NCBI RefSeq assembly: GCF_000733295.1
Contig: NZ_JPMI01000135.1
Location: 1 to 37,298 of the forward strand
Length of the DNA: 37,298 nucleotides
Direction: 5' to 3'
Origin: Archangium violaceum Cb vi76
Lineage (GTDB): Bacteria; Myxococcota; Myxococcia; Myxococcales; Myxococcaceae
The translations under genes and the position numbers were made by a program. This document shows, in pieces, positions 27,512 to 35,833 of the stretch. Numbering within the stretch: position 1 is the stretch's first letter; each line of letters starts with the position of its first letter. The notes under the pieces were generated by a model. That model ran no database searches, was not told the origin of the DNA, and worked only from the letters and a program-made list of their open reading frames with translations.

Positions 27512-28228
27512 ATGCGGACGATGATGCAGAGGGCGATGCGGTGGGCGGTTCGTGCAGCCGGAGTGGGACTGGGACTGGTGCCGATGACGGGCAGCGCCCA
27601 GGAGCAGGAGGTGCCCGGGGAGGCTCAAGAGGCGCGGCGTACGCTGGTGATGGCGCTGCCGGGGACGCCGGTCTCGAGCATCTGGGGCCTGGTGGGCCAG
27701 TTGGGCGCCGGGGTGGAGCACGCCGTGAGTCCGCATGTGGCGTTGGTGGGCTCGGTGCAGGTGTCGGCGTCGCTCCAGGGCACCGACTCCTTCTACCGCG
27801 ATGGCTCGGGCTCCTCCGGCCAGACGTGGGGCGTGGGGGTGGATCCGGGCGTGCACTTCTATCTGACCGGCCGTGCCCCCGAGGGACTCTGGGTGGGGCC
27901 CCACCTGGAGCTGGGCACGTACCACTGGACCACCCGGAACGAGTACCTCATGCCGGAACCCAACTCGGGCGGGGTGGAGCTGGTGACCGTGGAGTCGAGA
28001 TCCCGCACGGTGCAGTACGGTGGGAGCGCTCGTGTGGGCTACACCGCCATCCTGGCTCCGGGATTGACCTTCCAGGTGGGCGCGGGACTGTCAGCGCTCT
28101 CCAGCCGCAGCACCCTCTTTGGTACGCCGAGCGCGGGGAGCGGAGGGCCGGCGAACGCCAGCATGAACAACATCCGCAACTGGTCCCTCTCCCCGCGCAT
28201 GACGCTCGGCGTGGGCTGGGCCTTCTGA
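27512..28228 (+). CDS. Outer-membrane beta-barrel protein under a sigma-54 promoter
   Basis: A 238-residue exported protein. The signal peptide MRTMMQRAMRWAVRAAGVGL continues to GLVPMTGSAQ, with cleavage near SAQ-EQE. The mature part alternates hydrophobic and polar residues in barrel-like strands (HVALVGSVQVSASLQ, WGVGVDPGVHFYLTGRAP, LWVGPHLELGTYHWTTRN, VQYGGSARVGYTAILAPGLTF, LSPRMTLGVGWAF) and ends in Phe, as expected for assembly by the Bam complex. Eight to ten strands are likely. ATG 27512 is chosen because GGAGGGAG precedes it; longer in-frame starts have no signal peptide. It is divergent from the AlgB-like regulator and very probably activated by it. Function unknown. Confidence 0.8.
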   Translation: MRTMMQRAMRWAVRAAGVGLGLVPMTGSAQEQEVPGEAQEARRTLVMALPGTPVSSIWGLVGQLGAGVEHAVSPHVALVGSVQVSASLQGTDSFYRDGSGSSGQTWGVGVDPGVHFYLTGRAPEGLWVGPHLELGTYHWTTRNEYLMPEPNSGGVELVTVESRSRTVQYGGSARVGYTAILAPGLTFQVGAGLSALSSRSTLFGTPSAGSGGPANASMNNIRNWSLSPRMTLGVGWAF

Positions 28229-28234
28229 GGGCTC

Positions 28235-28260
28235 CGGACGGGCGCTACTCCGCGTCCGGC
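28235..28260. terminator. Hairpin between convergent genes
   Basis: CCGGACG (28235-28241) pairs with CGTCCGG (28254-28260), overlapping the 3' end of the acetyltransferase gene. No T-run is present. Confidence 0.35.
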
Positions 28261-28985
28261 TCCGGGGCTTCCGGCACGGGCGCGATGGCCACCTTCCTCC
28301 GGGCGCCACCGGAGGCCGCCCGCTTCGCCCGGGTCTTCCTGCCCACGAGCGAGGGTCCGCTCACCTCCTCGGGCATGAGGCCCGTGGAGGGCGTGCCCTC
28401 GGAGCGCGCGGGCCGCGGCTTGATGCGGCGCGGGGGCAACAGGTCCGGCTCGCCGGGCACCTTCTGCGCGAGGAAGATGGCCGCGTCCAGCTTGTAGAAG
28501 TTGCGCGCCCGGTACCACGAGAGCGCGGACTCGTTGTTCTCCGCCACCTCCAGCACCAGGTGCGTGCAGCCCCGCGTCCGCGCCAGGTGCTGCAACTGCT
28601 CCATGATGAAGCTGCCCACGCCCCGGCCCTGGTAGTCCGGGTGCACCGCCAGCTCCTCGACGAAGAGCGGCCGCATGCCCCGCTTCTCGAACCAGCGCGG
28701 GTTCACCCAGTTGTCGTCCCCCGTGGCCTCGAAGGCGCACTCGGAGTAGCCGACGATGTCCCCGTTCACCTCGTAGACGAGCTGTTCGATCCACTCCGAG
28801 GAGTACACCTCGAGGAAGCGCCGTTTGGAGCGGGGCCGCTGGTACTCCACCGTCTCGCGGTTGACATCCCGGAAGACGAGCTTGAGGAATTCCCAGGCCC
28901 GGTTCAAATCCCTCCGGTGGATGCGCCGCACGCGCACCTCCAGCGTGTCCTTCTTGCGCGAGGAGGGAGGTTTCGTCTCACTCAT
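28245..28985 (-). CDS. GNAT-family N-acetyltransferase with basic C-terminal tail
   Basis: A 246-residue protein. Residues ~14-170 form a GNAT domain with the acetyl-CoA binding motif VHPDYQGRGVGSFIMEQL at ~115-132, the strand HLVLEVAENNESALSWYRARNFY and an N-terminal helix for substrate contact. The substrate is unknown. Residues ~175-246 form a Pro-, Lys- and Arg-rich disordered tail (GRKTRAKRAASGGARRKVA), which could bind nucleic acid or an acidic partner. ATG 28985 is the first start with GGAG in front (AGGAG, about ten bases) and fits the domain boundary; much longer open sequence upstream on this strand is antisense to the neighbouring gene. It is divergent from the oxidoreductase gene. 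Confidence 0.88.
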   Translation of the reverse strand: MSETKPPSSRKKDTLEVRVRRIHRRDLNRAWEFLKLVFRDVNRETVEYQRPRSKRRFLEVYSSEWIEQLVYEVNGDIVGYSECAFEATGDDNWVNPRWFEKRGMRPLFVEELAVHPDYQGRGVGSFIMEQLQHLARTRGCTHLVLEVAENNESALSWYRARNFYKLDAAIFLAQKVPGEPDLLPPRRIKPRPARSEGTPSTGLMPEEVSGPSLVGRKTRAKRAASGGARRKVAIAPVPEAPEPDAE

Positions 28986-29069
28986 ATACCCCACACTCCT
29001 AGCCGACTCGGCGGCGCGATGCGCGGGGAACCGTACGCGACTACCCACTGCCCGGCATATGGTGCGCGC

Positions 29070-30146
29070 GTGAACCCTCCGAAGAACCCGACTCCCCGTT
29101 GGCTGTTGTATGGCGCCACCGGCTATACCGGTGTCCTCATCGCCGAGGAGGCCGTGCGTCGCGGCCACAAACCCGTATTGGCCGGCCGCTCGCGCGAGAA
29201 GCTCGCCCCGCTGGCCTCGCGGCTCGGGCTGGACGCGGTGGCCGTGGGCCTCGACGACATGCGCGGGCTGGTGTCCGTCCTGGAAGGCCTGCCCCTGGTG
29301 GTGCATGCCGCCGGCCCCTTCGTGCACACCAGCGAGCCCATGGTGCAGGCCTGCCTCGCCGCTGGCGCCCACTACCTGGACATCACCGGCGAGATTCCCA
29401 TCCTCGAGAACACCCTCCGCCACGACGCCGAGGCGAAGCGCCGGGGGGTCGTCCTGATGTCCGGCGTGGGCTTCGACGTGGTGCCCACCGACTGCCTCGC
29501 CCGCTACGTGGCGGACAAGGTGCCCGGCGCGCACGAGCTGGAGCTGGCCATCGCCGCCGCCGCCCAGCCGAGCGCCGGCACCGCGAAGTCCATGTTGGAG
29601 GGCCTGCCCTCCGGAGGCTTCGTGCGCCGGGGCGGCCAGCTCCAGCCGTGGCCCATGGGGCAGGGCGTGCGCCGGGTGCGTTTCTCCGACAAGGAGCGCA
29701 CCGTCGTCCCCATTCCCTGGGGAGACCTGGTGACGGCCTGGCACTCCACCGCCATTCCCAACATCACCACCTATATGGCCCAGCCGGCGGCCGTGGCCCA
29801 CGCCCTGCGCTTCACCTTCCCCGTGCTCCGGCGGGTGGTGGCGGTGGAGGCCGTGCGCGAGCAACTGGCGAAGCTGGTGGAGGCGCGCGTCCAGGGGCCG
29901 GATGAGGCACTGCGTCAGCGGGGCCGCTCCCAGGTGTGGGCCGGGGCGCGCGCGCCGGACGGGCGGCGGGCGGAGGCGGTGCTGGAGACGCCCGAGGCCT
30001 ACGCCTTCACCGCCCGTGCCACGGTGCGCGCGGTGGAGGAGGTGCTGGCTGGAGCGCGGCGGGGCGCCTTCACCCCGGCCCAGGCCTTCGGCGCGGACTT
30101 CGTCCTCTCCGTCGAGGGCGTGCGCCGCATGGACCTGCCCACGTAG
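29070..30146 (+). CDS. Saccharopine dehydrogenase-like / trans-acting enoyl reductase family protein
   Basis: A 358-residue oxidoreductase. The nucleotide-binding Rossmann motif is GATGYTG at 15-21, followed by VRRGHKPVLAGRSREKL. VVHAAGPFVHTSEPMVQACLAAGAHYLDITGE is the usual second segment of the saccharopine-dehydrogenase NAD(P)-binding family. Relatives include the mycobacterial trans-acting enoyl reductase, which works with polyketide synthases on phthiocerol lipids. No polyketide gene is in view, so the substrate is unknown. The GTG at 29070 is chosen because family similarity begins right after it; an ATG at 29019 would add 17 residues. No obvious ribosome binding site. Confidence 0.85.
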   Translation: MNPPKNPTPRWLLYGATGYTGVLIAEEAVRRGHKPVLAGRSREKLAPLASRLGLDAVAVGLDDMRGLVSVLEGLPLVVHAAGPFVHTSEPMVQACLAAGAHYLDITGEIPILENTLRHDAEAKRRGVVLMSGVGFDVVPTDCLARYVADKVPGAHELELAIAAAAQPSAGTAKSMLEGLPSGGFVRRGGQLQPWPMGQGVRRVRFSDKERTVVPIPWGDLVTAWHSTAIPNITTYMAQPAAVAHALRFTFPVLRRVVAVEAVREQLAKLVEARVQGPDEALRQRGRSQVWAGARAPDGRRAEAVLETPEAYAFTARATVRAVEEVLAGARRGAFTPAQAFGADFVLSVEGVRRMDLPT

Positions 30147-30393
30147 GGGAACCCATGACGGCCGGTTACCCACCAGGCGGGGAGGCTCGAAGGGGAGACG
30201 CGGGGTCACCCCCACCCCGGGTGGTGGCTGACATCCCTGGACGGGGGCGGCGCGCGCCAGGGAAGCGCATCCGATATCCTGCGGCCCGTGCGCGGCGGAG
30301 TCCGCCGCCCGTGGGGAAGCGCGGAGCCACGAGGGCCCGCGGAGGAAGGAGAACCATGTCCAGGCGTTGCTCGTCCCGGGCCGAGGGGGGCCG

Positions 30394-31983
30394 ATGACGT
30401 TCAAGCGGAAGGTCTTCCTCCTGCCGGTGGTGGCCACCCTCTTCCTGCTGGGCATCCTCGGGGGCTCGGTGGTGGTGGGCCAGGACTCGGCGCGGTTGAG
30501 CCGGCATATCGCGGACGGGTACACGCCCGCGCTCGCCACGGCGCGGAGCCTGGAGTCGCGGGCGGCCTCGCTCGAGGCGGGCCTGCGCGAGGCGTACCAG
30601 GGGCGGGACGCGGCCCGGCGGGTGACGCTGGGCGAGCAGGCGAAGGACTTCGAGGCGGAGCTGGAGCGGAGCGCGGGCAACCCGGTGATGGAGGCTTCCC
30701 GGCTGAAGTCGCTGGACGAGGCCTTCGACGGCTTCTGGGCACAGGGGCAGCGCGCCCTGGAGCTGGCGGCACGGGGAGCGCCGGAGGCGGAGGCGGCCTT
30801 CGCGCAGGCGATGGAGCGCTCGGTGACGCTGAGGCAGTTGCTGCGCGGCACCGGCGAGTGGGCCCATGCCGGGCTGGATCGCTCCTTCGACGAGATGAGC
30901 GTGCTGCAGCGCGGGCGGCAGGTGTGGGTCATCAGCCTGACGGTGCTGTGCATCCTGGCGCTGTGGGGGCTGTCGCTCTGGCTGGTGCGGGGCGTGGTGG
31001 GGCCGCTCCAGCGGCTGACGCGGGTGACCACGCGCATCGCCACCGAGGGAGACCTCACGCAGCGCATCGACGTGGACTCCGAGGACGAGCTGGGCGAGCT
31101 GGCGCGGGGCATCGAAGCACTGGTGATGCGGCTGCGCACGGTGCCGGTGACGCTGGAGGGCGTGCTGGGCGAGCTGACGGAGGCGGCCGAGCGGCTCACC
31201 GAGGCGAGCCAGCGGCAGCTCACGTTCCTCAGCCACCAGTCGCGCAGCCTGTCGGAAGCGGGCTCGACGATGAGTGAGATCGCCCAGACGTCGAACCTGG
31301 CGGCGAGCCGGGCGGAGATGGTGCTGCGGGTGGCGGCGCAGGCGGATGCGTTCAGCGCGTCGGGGCGCCAGTCCATCGAGAGCAGCGCCCAGGGGTTGCA
31401 GCAGTTGCGCGAGCGGGTGGATGCGCTGATGCGCAGCGTGGCGCACCTGTCGGAGCAGGCGGCGCGGGCCGGGGAGATCATCGGCAGCGTGAGGGACCTG
31501 GCGGACCAGTCGAACGTGCTGGCGCTCAATGCGTCCATCGAGGCGGCGCGAGCGGGGGACGAGGGGCGGGGCTTCGCGGTGGTGGCGCGGGAGATGCGGG
31601 CGCTCAGCGGTCAGTCGGTGCAGAGCACGCAGCGCATCGGGAAGATATTGCTGGAGATCAACCAGGCCATCCGCCGGGCGGTGTCCATCGCGGAGCAGGA
31701 CAGCCAGCAGATGGAGGCGGGAATCGTCCAGGTGATGACGTCCGCGGACCGGCTGAAGGAGATCACCACGGTGGTGCACGAGAGCAGCCAGGCGGCGAAG
31801 CAGATCGTCGCCTCGGTGACGCAGCAGAACGCGGGCATCGCGCAGATGACCAACGTGATGACGACGCTGTCGCAGATGATGGGCGACGTGGTGGAGTCCA
31901 CGATGAACGCCGAGGAGTCGGTGATGCGGATGAACGCGACGCTCGCGCGGCTGAAGCAGGTGGCCACGAGCTTCCGCGTGTAG
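30394..31983 (+). CDS. Methyl-accepting chemotaxis protein (membrane chemoreceptor)
   Basis: A 529-residue receptor. Helix 1 (~5-28) and helix 2 (~177-197, WVISLTVLCILALWGLSLWL) flank a ~150-residue helical sensor domain of four-helix-bundle type. A HAMP linker (198-250) and a long coiled-coil signalling domain follow. Its tip carries VRDLADQSNVLALNASIEAA and RAGDEGRGFAVVAREMRAL, the contact site for CheA and CheW. No C-terminal CheR-binding pentapeptide and no che genes are nearby, so it is an orphan receptor. It may feed one of the chemosensory pathways of a gliding bacterium, which is inference. ATG 30394 follows a G-run at 30385-30390. Confidence 0.93.
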   Translation: MTFKRKVFLLPVVATLFLLGILGGSVVVGQDSARLSRHIADGYTPALATARSLESRAASLEAGLREAYQGRDAARRVTLGEQAKDFEAELERSAGNPVMEASRLKSLDEAFDGFWAQGQRALELAARGAPEAEAAFAQAMERSVTLRQLLRGTGEWAHAGLDRSFDEMSVLQRGRQVWVISLTVLCILALWGLSLWLVRGVVGPLQRLTRVTTRIATEGDLTQRIDVDSEDELGELARGIEALVMRLRTVPVTLEGVLGELTEAAERLTEASQRQLTFLSHQSRSLSEAGSTMSEIAQTSNLAASRAEMVLRVAAQADAFSASGRQSIESSAQGLQQLRERVDALMRSVAHLSEQAARAGEIIGSVRDLADQSNVLALNASIEAARAGDEGRGFAVVAREMRALSGQSVQSTQRIGKILLEINQAIRRAVSIAEQDSQQMEAGIVQVMTSADRLKEITTVVHESSQAAKQIVASVTQQNAGIAQMTNVMTTLSQMMGDVVESTMNAEESVMRMNATLARLKQVATSFRV

Positions 31984-32044
31984 CCCCCAGCCGGCATGCC
32001 ACCATGCGGAGCGGCTCAACAAAAAAACCACTGTGCTCAAGAAC

Positions 32045-32075
32045 CCCTCGCCCTATGGGAGAGGGACGGGGTGAG
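32045..32075. repeat. Palindromic intergenic element, copy 3 with GGGGTGAGGG tail
   Basis: CCCTCGCCC / GGGAGAGGG (32045-32053, 32057-32065) with one G-A mismatch is followed by ACGGGGTGAGGG. It lies 62 bases after the chemoreceptor stop. Confidence 0.7.
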
Positions 32076-32220
32076 GGGGCCAGGGCCCTGAGTTGGATCT
32101 GTGCATGCAGTGTCTCCTCGACTGTGGAGACGGCTGTGGCCTATTCCGGATTGACGGTCGACCCAGCGTAAATGCCTGGGAATGCCGTAGGCGATTGTGC
32201 TACCGCTTCCTGGTTGTGTG

Positions 32221-32266
32221 GGGCCTACAGCAAAGATGCAGCATACGGCTCTCTTTTTGTAGGCCC
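32221..32266. repeat. Long inverted repeat GGGCCTACA / TGTAGGCCC
   Basis: A perfect 9-bp outer stem encloses a further AAAGA/TCTTT pairing, with a total span of 46 bases and a loop of about 15. It stands in the AT-richer region, 300 bases before the DUF262 gene. It could be a terminator, a small-RNA hairpin or a mobile-element remnant. Confidence 0.5.
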
Positions 32267-32569
32267 GTCACAGCCGCACTGGCGGGCTGCGCGCTTGTTC
32301 GATCCTACTGAACTTCACAGGAATCCTAAACGAGAAGCGGGCCGACTAGTCCGGGAACAGAATGGTAATTTGGGGGGCTGCTCAAACCTGACCGGAATAG
32401 TTTCTGCCTCTGCGACTTTATGCCCAGCAGCCGCTGTACTCGCACGTGGCGTGCACCTGACGGGCCATACTTGGTCGGAGCTGTCGGTCCTTTGGACCAC
32501 TGTGATGCCAACGGAGAGTTTGTCCCTGCTCGCTTGACAAGGATGTGCCATTCAACGCTCAATTGGCGA

Positions 32570-34195
32570 ATGGCAGATACGAACGCACCAACGGCACCAG
32601 TTAAAGATCCGCAGCCCAGCGTCGATCGCATCGAAGACCTCGCTCGGCGCATTCTGCATGGAGATATTCTTCTCCCGAAGTTTCAAAGAGCATTCGTTTG
32701 GGAACGGAAGCAAATCCTATCGCTACTCGATTCGGTAGCTAAGGGCTATCCGATTGGTAGCATTTTGCTTTGGCAAAGTCGTCAAGAGTTGATGAGTGAG
32801 AATCGGATCGCCGATCTGGAAATTAAATTGCCAAAACCAGATTATCCTGTCAACTACTTGCTCGATGGCCAGCAGCGACTGTCAACCATCTGCGGTGCAC
32901 TCTACTGGAAGGGTGACGATCCTGAGAGCCACTGGAACATTGCTTACGATCTGAGGGACAAGAAGTTCGTTCATCTTGACACACTTGAAGATCCTGCACC
33001 GCATCAGATTCGTGTGAGCAAACTGTCTGATCCTGCTGCGTTCTTCAAGCATGTTTATGCACTCGATACACTAACGGCTCCCGACAGAGACCAGCTGAAG
33101 GTAAATGCCGACACTCTCTTCAATCGATTCAAGGATTATAAGATCGCGGCAGTGACATTGGGCGATATGTCCATACAGGATGTGGCCCCAATTTTTGAAA
33201 GAATCAATAGCGAAGGAACAAGGCTCACTGTAGTGGACTTGATGCGAGCCGCGACATGGAGCAAAGACTTCGACTTGGTCGATTCTATCGATGGCATCCT
33301 TGAAGATTTGACCGAGAAGAATTTCGAGGAGATCGATAGAAAAGTAGTGTTGCGTAACGTTTCAGCATCAGTCGGAGGCGGTTTCTCTGCTGAAAGCATT
33401 GACAAACTGAGAAATCATACATCTGCCGAGTTGAAAGAAGCTGTGGCGGCTACCCGAGAGGCGTATAAGAGGGCAGTCGACTATCTGGTGACGCAAATCA
33501 GGATTCCTGATGCCCGCGTATTGCCATATGCCCATCAGATGACTGTCTTGGTAGAGATCTTCCGGCGCATTCCCAGCCCATCGGCTACCCAGTTCAGGGA
33601 AATTGAATCTATGTTCTGGAAGACAGCGCTGTCGGGCTACTTCAGTGGTTGGAACACGGGGTCTATGGCCAGGGATCAAATTGCAGTTCATGAATTCGCA
33701 GAAGGGAAGGCGCCGACTCTGGGATTTGATTTTCACGATCCATCCCATACCATCTGGAAGTCTAGAACTTTTAGGTCCAACAACGCTCATTCGAAGACCT
33801 TCGCCATCATTCTTAGCCATTATGGGCCGGTCGATCTTCTTACTGGTCAAAAGATCGATACCTCCAGTGCCTTGTCGTGGACAAACCAAAAGGAATTCCA
33901 TCATTTCTTCCCAAGAAAATACTTGGAGAGTTGTGGAGAAAAGGCGGACCGAATCAATGCACTCGCCAATATTGTTCTGCTGACTTCCGCAAGTAACAAA
34001 ACCATCTCGGCGAGTAAGCCTTCGATTTATTTGAAAGAAGTGGAAAAGGCGGCAGGCCCAAGCCTTGCTCAGTGGCTTGACTCGAACTTGATTCCCATGA
34101 GTGCGTTCAAGGCAGGTCTCAAGAATGATTTTGATGGGTTTCTTGAAGAGCGTGCCAAGGCAATTCATGCTGCGATTCAAGCTAAAATTCATTAG
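32570..34195 (+). CDS. DUF262 / HNH protein, GmrSD-like (type IV restriction or phage defence)
   Basis: A 541-residue protein in a region of clearly lower GC than the rest of the window. The N-terminal DUF262 (ParB-like NTPase) domain has ILLPKFQRAFVWE (33-45), YPIGSILLW (60-68) and LLDGQQRLSTI (97-107). The C-terminal ~120 residues hold an HNH/DUF1524-like nuclease: EFHHFFPRKYL with His444/His445, then NALANIVLLTSASNKTIS. The combination is that of GmrSD, SspE and BrxU proteins, which use NTP to cut modified phage DNA. It stands alone, so it could act as a single-gene defence system. The start is uncertain: ATG 32570 fits the domain start, ATG 32543 is possible, and neither has a clear ribosome binding site. 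Confidence 0.85.
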   Translation: MADTNAPTAPVKDPQPSVDRIEDLARRILHGDILLPKFQRAFVWERKQILSLLDSVAKGYPIGSILLWQSRQELMSENRIADLEIKLPKPDYPVNYLLDGQQRLSTICGALYWKGDDPESHWNIAYDLRDKKFVHLDTLEDPAPHQIRVSKLSDPAAFFKHVYALDTLTAPDRDQLKVNADTLFNRFKDYKIAAVTLGDMSIQDVAPIFERINSEGTRLTVVDLMRAATWSKDFDLVDSIDGILEDLTEKNFEEIDRKVVLRNVSASVGGGFSAESIDKLRNHTSAELKEAVAATREAYKRAVDYLVTQIRIPDARVLPYAHQMTVLVEIFRRIPSPSATQFREIESMFWKTALSGYFSGWNTGSMARDQIAVHEFAEGKAPTLGFDFHDPSHTIWKSRTFRSNNAHSKTFAIILSHYGPVDLLTGQKIDTSSALSWTNQKEFHHFFPRKYLESCGEKADRINALANIVLLTSASNKTISASKPSIYLKEVEKAAGPSLAQWLDSNLIPMSAFKAGLKNDFDGFLEERAKAIHAAIQAKIH

Positions 34196-34233
34196 CGGAT
34201 GTGTTGTGCTTGGATTTGAGAGCCAAGTACATG

Positions 34234-34286
34234 GCGCCAGTGCTGACTTCGCTCGATGACAACGAGCGATAGTGTGGACTTGGCGC
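34234..34286. terminator. Long imperfect inverted repeat downstream of DUF262 gene
   Basis: Two arms of 22 and 24 bases (34234-34255 and 34263-34286) pair with a 7-base loop. The ends, GCGCCA/TGGCGC and CGCTCG/CGAGCG, are perfect; the middle has bulges and mismatches. It begins 38 bases after the DUF262 stop and may terminate its transcript or be a scar of the island end. The rest of 34196-34395 shows nothing recognisable. Confidence 0.45.
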
Positions 34287-34395
34287 GGCTAAGGAAAGAG
34301 AGCCGCCAGCTTGGAGCGCAGCGGCGGCCTGTTCCTTGGATAAGACTCGGCGCGAAGCATGAGGTGGCTGACGCTGAGAAAGCTCACTGCTCTGT

Positions 34396-34920
34396 ATGCA
34401 TGTGCGTCAAGTGGGCATGACCCGCGCGGGCTTCTGCGCTTGGAATAAATTAACGACACTATCGTGGCTGGTGCTGCGCTACGGACGTACCGGGGAACTG
34501 GCGCGGAAGCTGCCGGACTGGGTGGCGCTCTTCGCGCAGGTGTACGAGGCCACCGGAGGAGCCGAGCATCTGGTGGTCGTCATTCGCTACCTGCTGTGGG
34601 TAGAGAAGGATGCGGCCGTCCACACGGCGGCGAGGCGGGTGTTACATTCGGTGCTGGATGAGCAGCGCGCGGAGGAGTTGATGGGAACCTGGGCCGAGGA
34701 AATGTTGGAGCGAGGCGTCCAGAAGGGTCTGGCCAAGGGGTTGCAGCAGGGGCTGAGCGGGGGCATCCTGCGGATTCTTGGCGCACGCGGTGTGCACGTC
34801 GACGAGGAAGCCCGTCAGCGCATCCTCGACTGCACGGACGTGGCGACCCTCGATCGTTGGTTCGATCGGGCCCTGAACGCGATCACCCTCTCCGACGTGT
34901 TGGATGACCGCGCACAGTAG
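34396..34920 (+). pseudogene. 5'-truncated Rpn-family nuclease gene (second copy)
   Basis: From about 34470 this matches the 3' half of the intact Rpn gene (1168-1647) in DNA and protein. Shared segments include WLVLRYGRTGELA, HTAARRVLHSVLDEQRAEEL, MGTWAEEM and RWFDRALNAITLSDVLDDRA. The nuclease core with its E-x-Q is missing. The ~25 residues before the junction, opened by an ATG at 34396, are unrelated to Rpn and belong to the foreign sequence. Within the shared part a ~24-base GRQEG repeat segment is shorter. The truncated product would have no catalytic site. The foreign island containing the DUF262 gene ends at this junction. Confidence 0.85.
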
Positions 34921-34925
34921 GCTTG

Positions 34926-34949
34926 CCCGCGAGCGTTCCCGCTCACGGG
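34926..34949. terminator. Bidirectional terminator hairpin
   Basis: CCCG-C-GAGCG / CGCTC-A-CGGG with loop TTCC and one C-A mismatch lies between the convergent Rpn relic and TauE/SafE gene and overlaps the last codons of the latter. Confidence 0.5.
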
Positions 34950-35833
34950 TCCACCGTGTTCCCGCGGTTGCTCCGGAACAACAGCGCATAGGGCAGTGAC
35001 ACCGCGCTCACCACCCCCACGAGCCCGAGCCAGGGCCACGGCGTGGCGAGCATCGGCGTGATTCCCGCGCGTACCGAGGGAGGTATCTGTCCGGCGAGCA
35101 TGACGCAGGCGATGCCGAGCACGAACACGGCGAAGCCCTTGCGCAGCACTCGCGGGGAGACATGGCCCGCGAGGAGCCCACCCAGGAAGCTGCCTCCCAC
35201 GGCCGTACCCACCACGGCCGCCGTCAGTCCCCACGGAAGCTGGACATGGCCCAGGTGCCCGAGCAGTCCGGCGAAGCACTGGAGCGAGATGACGACGAGC
35301 GAGGTTCCCACGGCGGCCTGCGTGGGCAGTCCCACCAGCACGAGCGCGGGAACGATGAGGAAGCCCCCTCCCGCCCCCACGAGTCCCGACAGCAGGCCCA
35401 CGGCGGCGCCCTGGGCGAGCACGCGCGGCACGGGCAGGAGCACCGGCGCCTGCTCGGAGTCACCCGGTTCGTTGGGCGCCTCCTTGCGCCGCAGCATGGC
35501 CACGGCGGCGGCCACCATGATGGCGCAGAAGAGCAGCAGCAGCAGCCCCGGAGGAACCCACTGCGCCAGCCTCCCGCCGAGGAACGCGCCGGACATGCCT
35601 CCGGCTCCGAAGATGAGGGCCGTACGCCAGCGCACCCGTCCGGCCCGCGCGTGCATCACCACGGCCGAGGCGCTGGTGAGGCCCACCACCAGCAGGGACA
35701 TGGCGATGGCCGTCTTCGGCTCGACGCCGAGGACGTACACCAGCAGGGGCACGGTGAGGATGGAGCCGCCGCCGCCCAGCAGCCCCAGTGACACCCCGAT
35801 GAGCAGCGAGGCGGCGATCCCGAGCATCATCAT
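34943..35833 (-). CDS. TauE/SafE-family sulfite/anion exporter
   Basis: A 296-residue inner-membrane protein with about eight helices in two related halves. The repeats are visible as GLLGGGGSILTVPLLVYVLG (residues ~17-36) and GLVGAGGGFLIVPALVLVGL, the hallmark of the TauE/SafE family. Members export sulfite, sulfoacetate or other anions. It is last in a minus-strand operon with a rhodanese and a persulfide-dioxygenase-like enzyme, so sulfite or thiosulfate export is the likely job. The ATG at 35833, first of three in a row, overlaps the rhodanese TGA, indicating coupled translation. Confidence 0.9.
   Translation of the reverse strand: MMMLGIAASLLIGVSLGLLGGGGSILTVPLLVYVLGVEPKTAIAMSLLVVGLTSASAVVMHARAGRVRWRTALIFGAGGMSGAFLGGRLAQWVPPGLLLLLFCAIMVAAAVAMLRRKEAPNEPGDSEQAPVLLPVPRVLAQGAAVGLLSGLVGAGGGFLIVPALVLVGLPTQAAVGTSLVVISLQCFAGLLGHLGHVQLPWGLTAAVVGTAVGGSFLGGLLAGHVSPRVLRKGFAVFVLGIACVMLAGQIPPSVRAGITPMLATPWPWLGLVGVVSAVSLPYALLFRSNRGNTVDP

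Larger units (their letters stand above)
31984..32569. other. Long intergenic stretch at the left edge of a low-GC island
   Basis: About 590 bases without a convincing gene. It contains the palindromic repeat at 32045, a long inverted repeat at 32221-32266 and a small one at 32486-32498. From about 32100 the base composition becomes clearly more AT-rich than the flanks. Short open frames exist on both strands but resemble nothing and lack ribosome binding sites. TTGACA at 32534-32539 may be the -35 element of the DUF262 gene, but no good -10 follows. Confidence 0.5.

Noticed and set aside
28986-31538. Upstream extension of the acetyltransferase frame to about 1100 codons
   Set aside because: The extension is antisense to the oxidoreductase and chemoreceptor genes; the ATG at 28985 with AGGAG gives a normal GNAT protein.
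32093-32537. Short plus-strand frames of 72 and 121 codons in the low-GC region
   Set aside because: No ribosome binding site, no recognisable pattern, and they overlap a strong inverted repeat.
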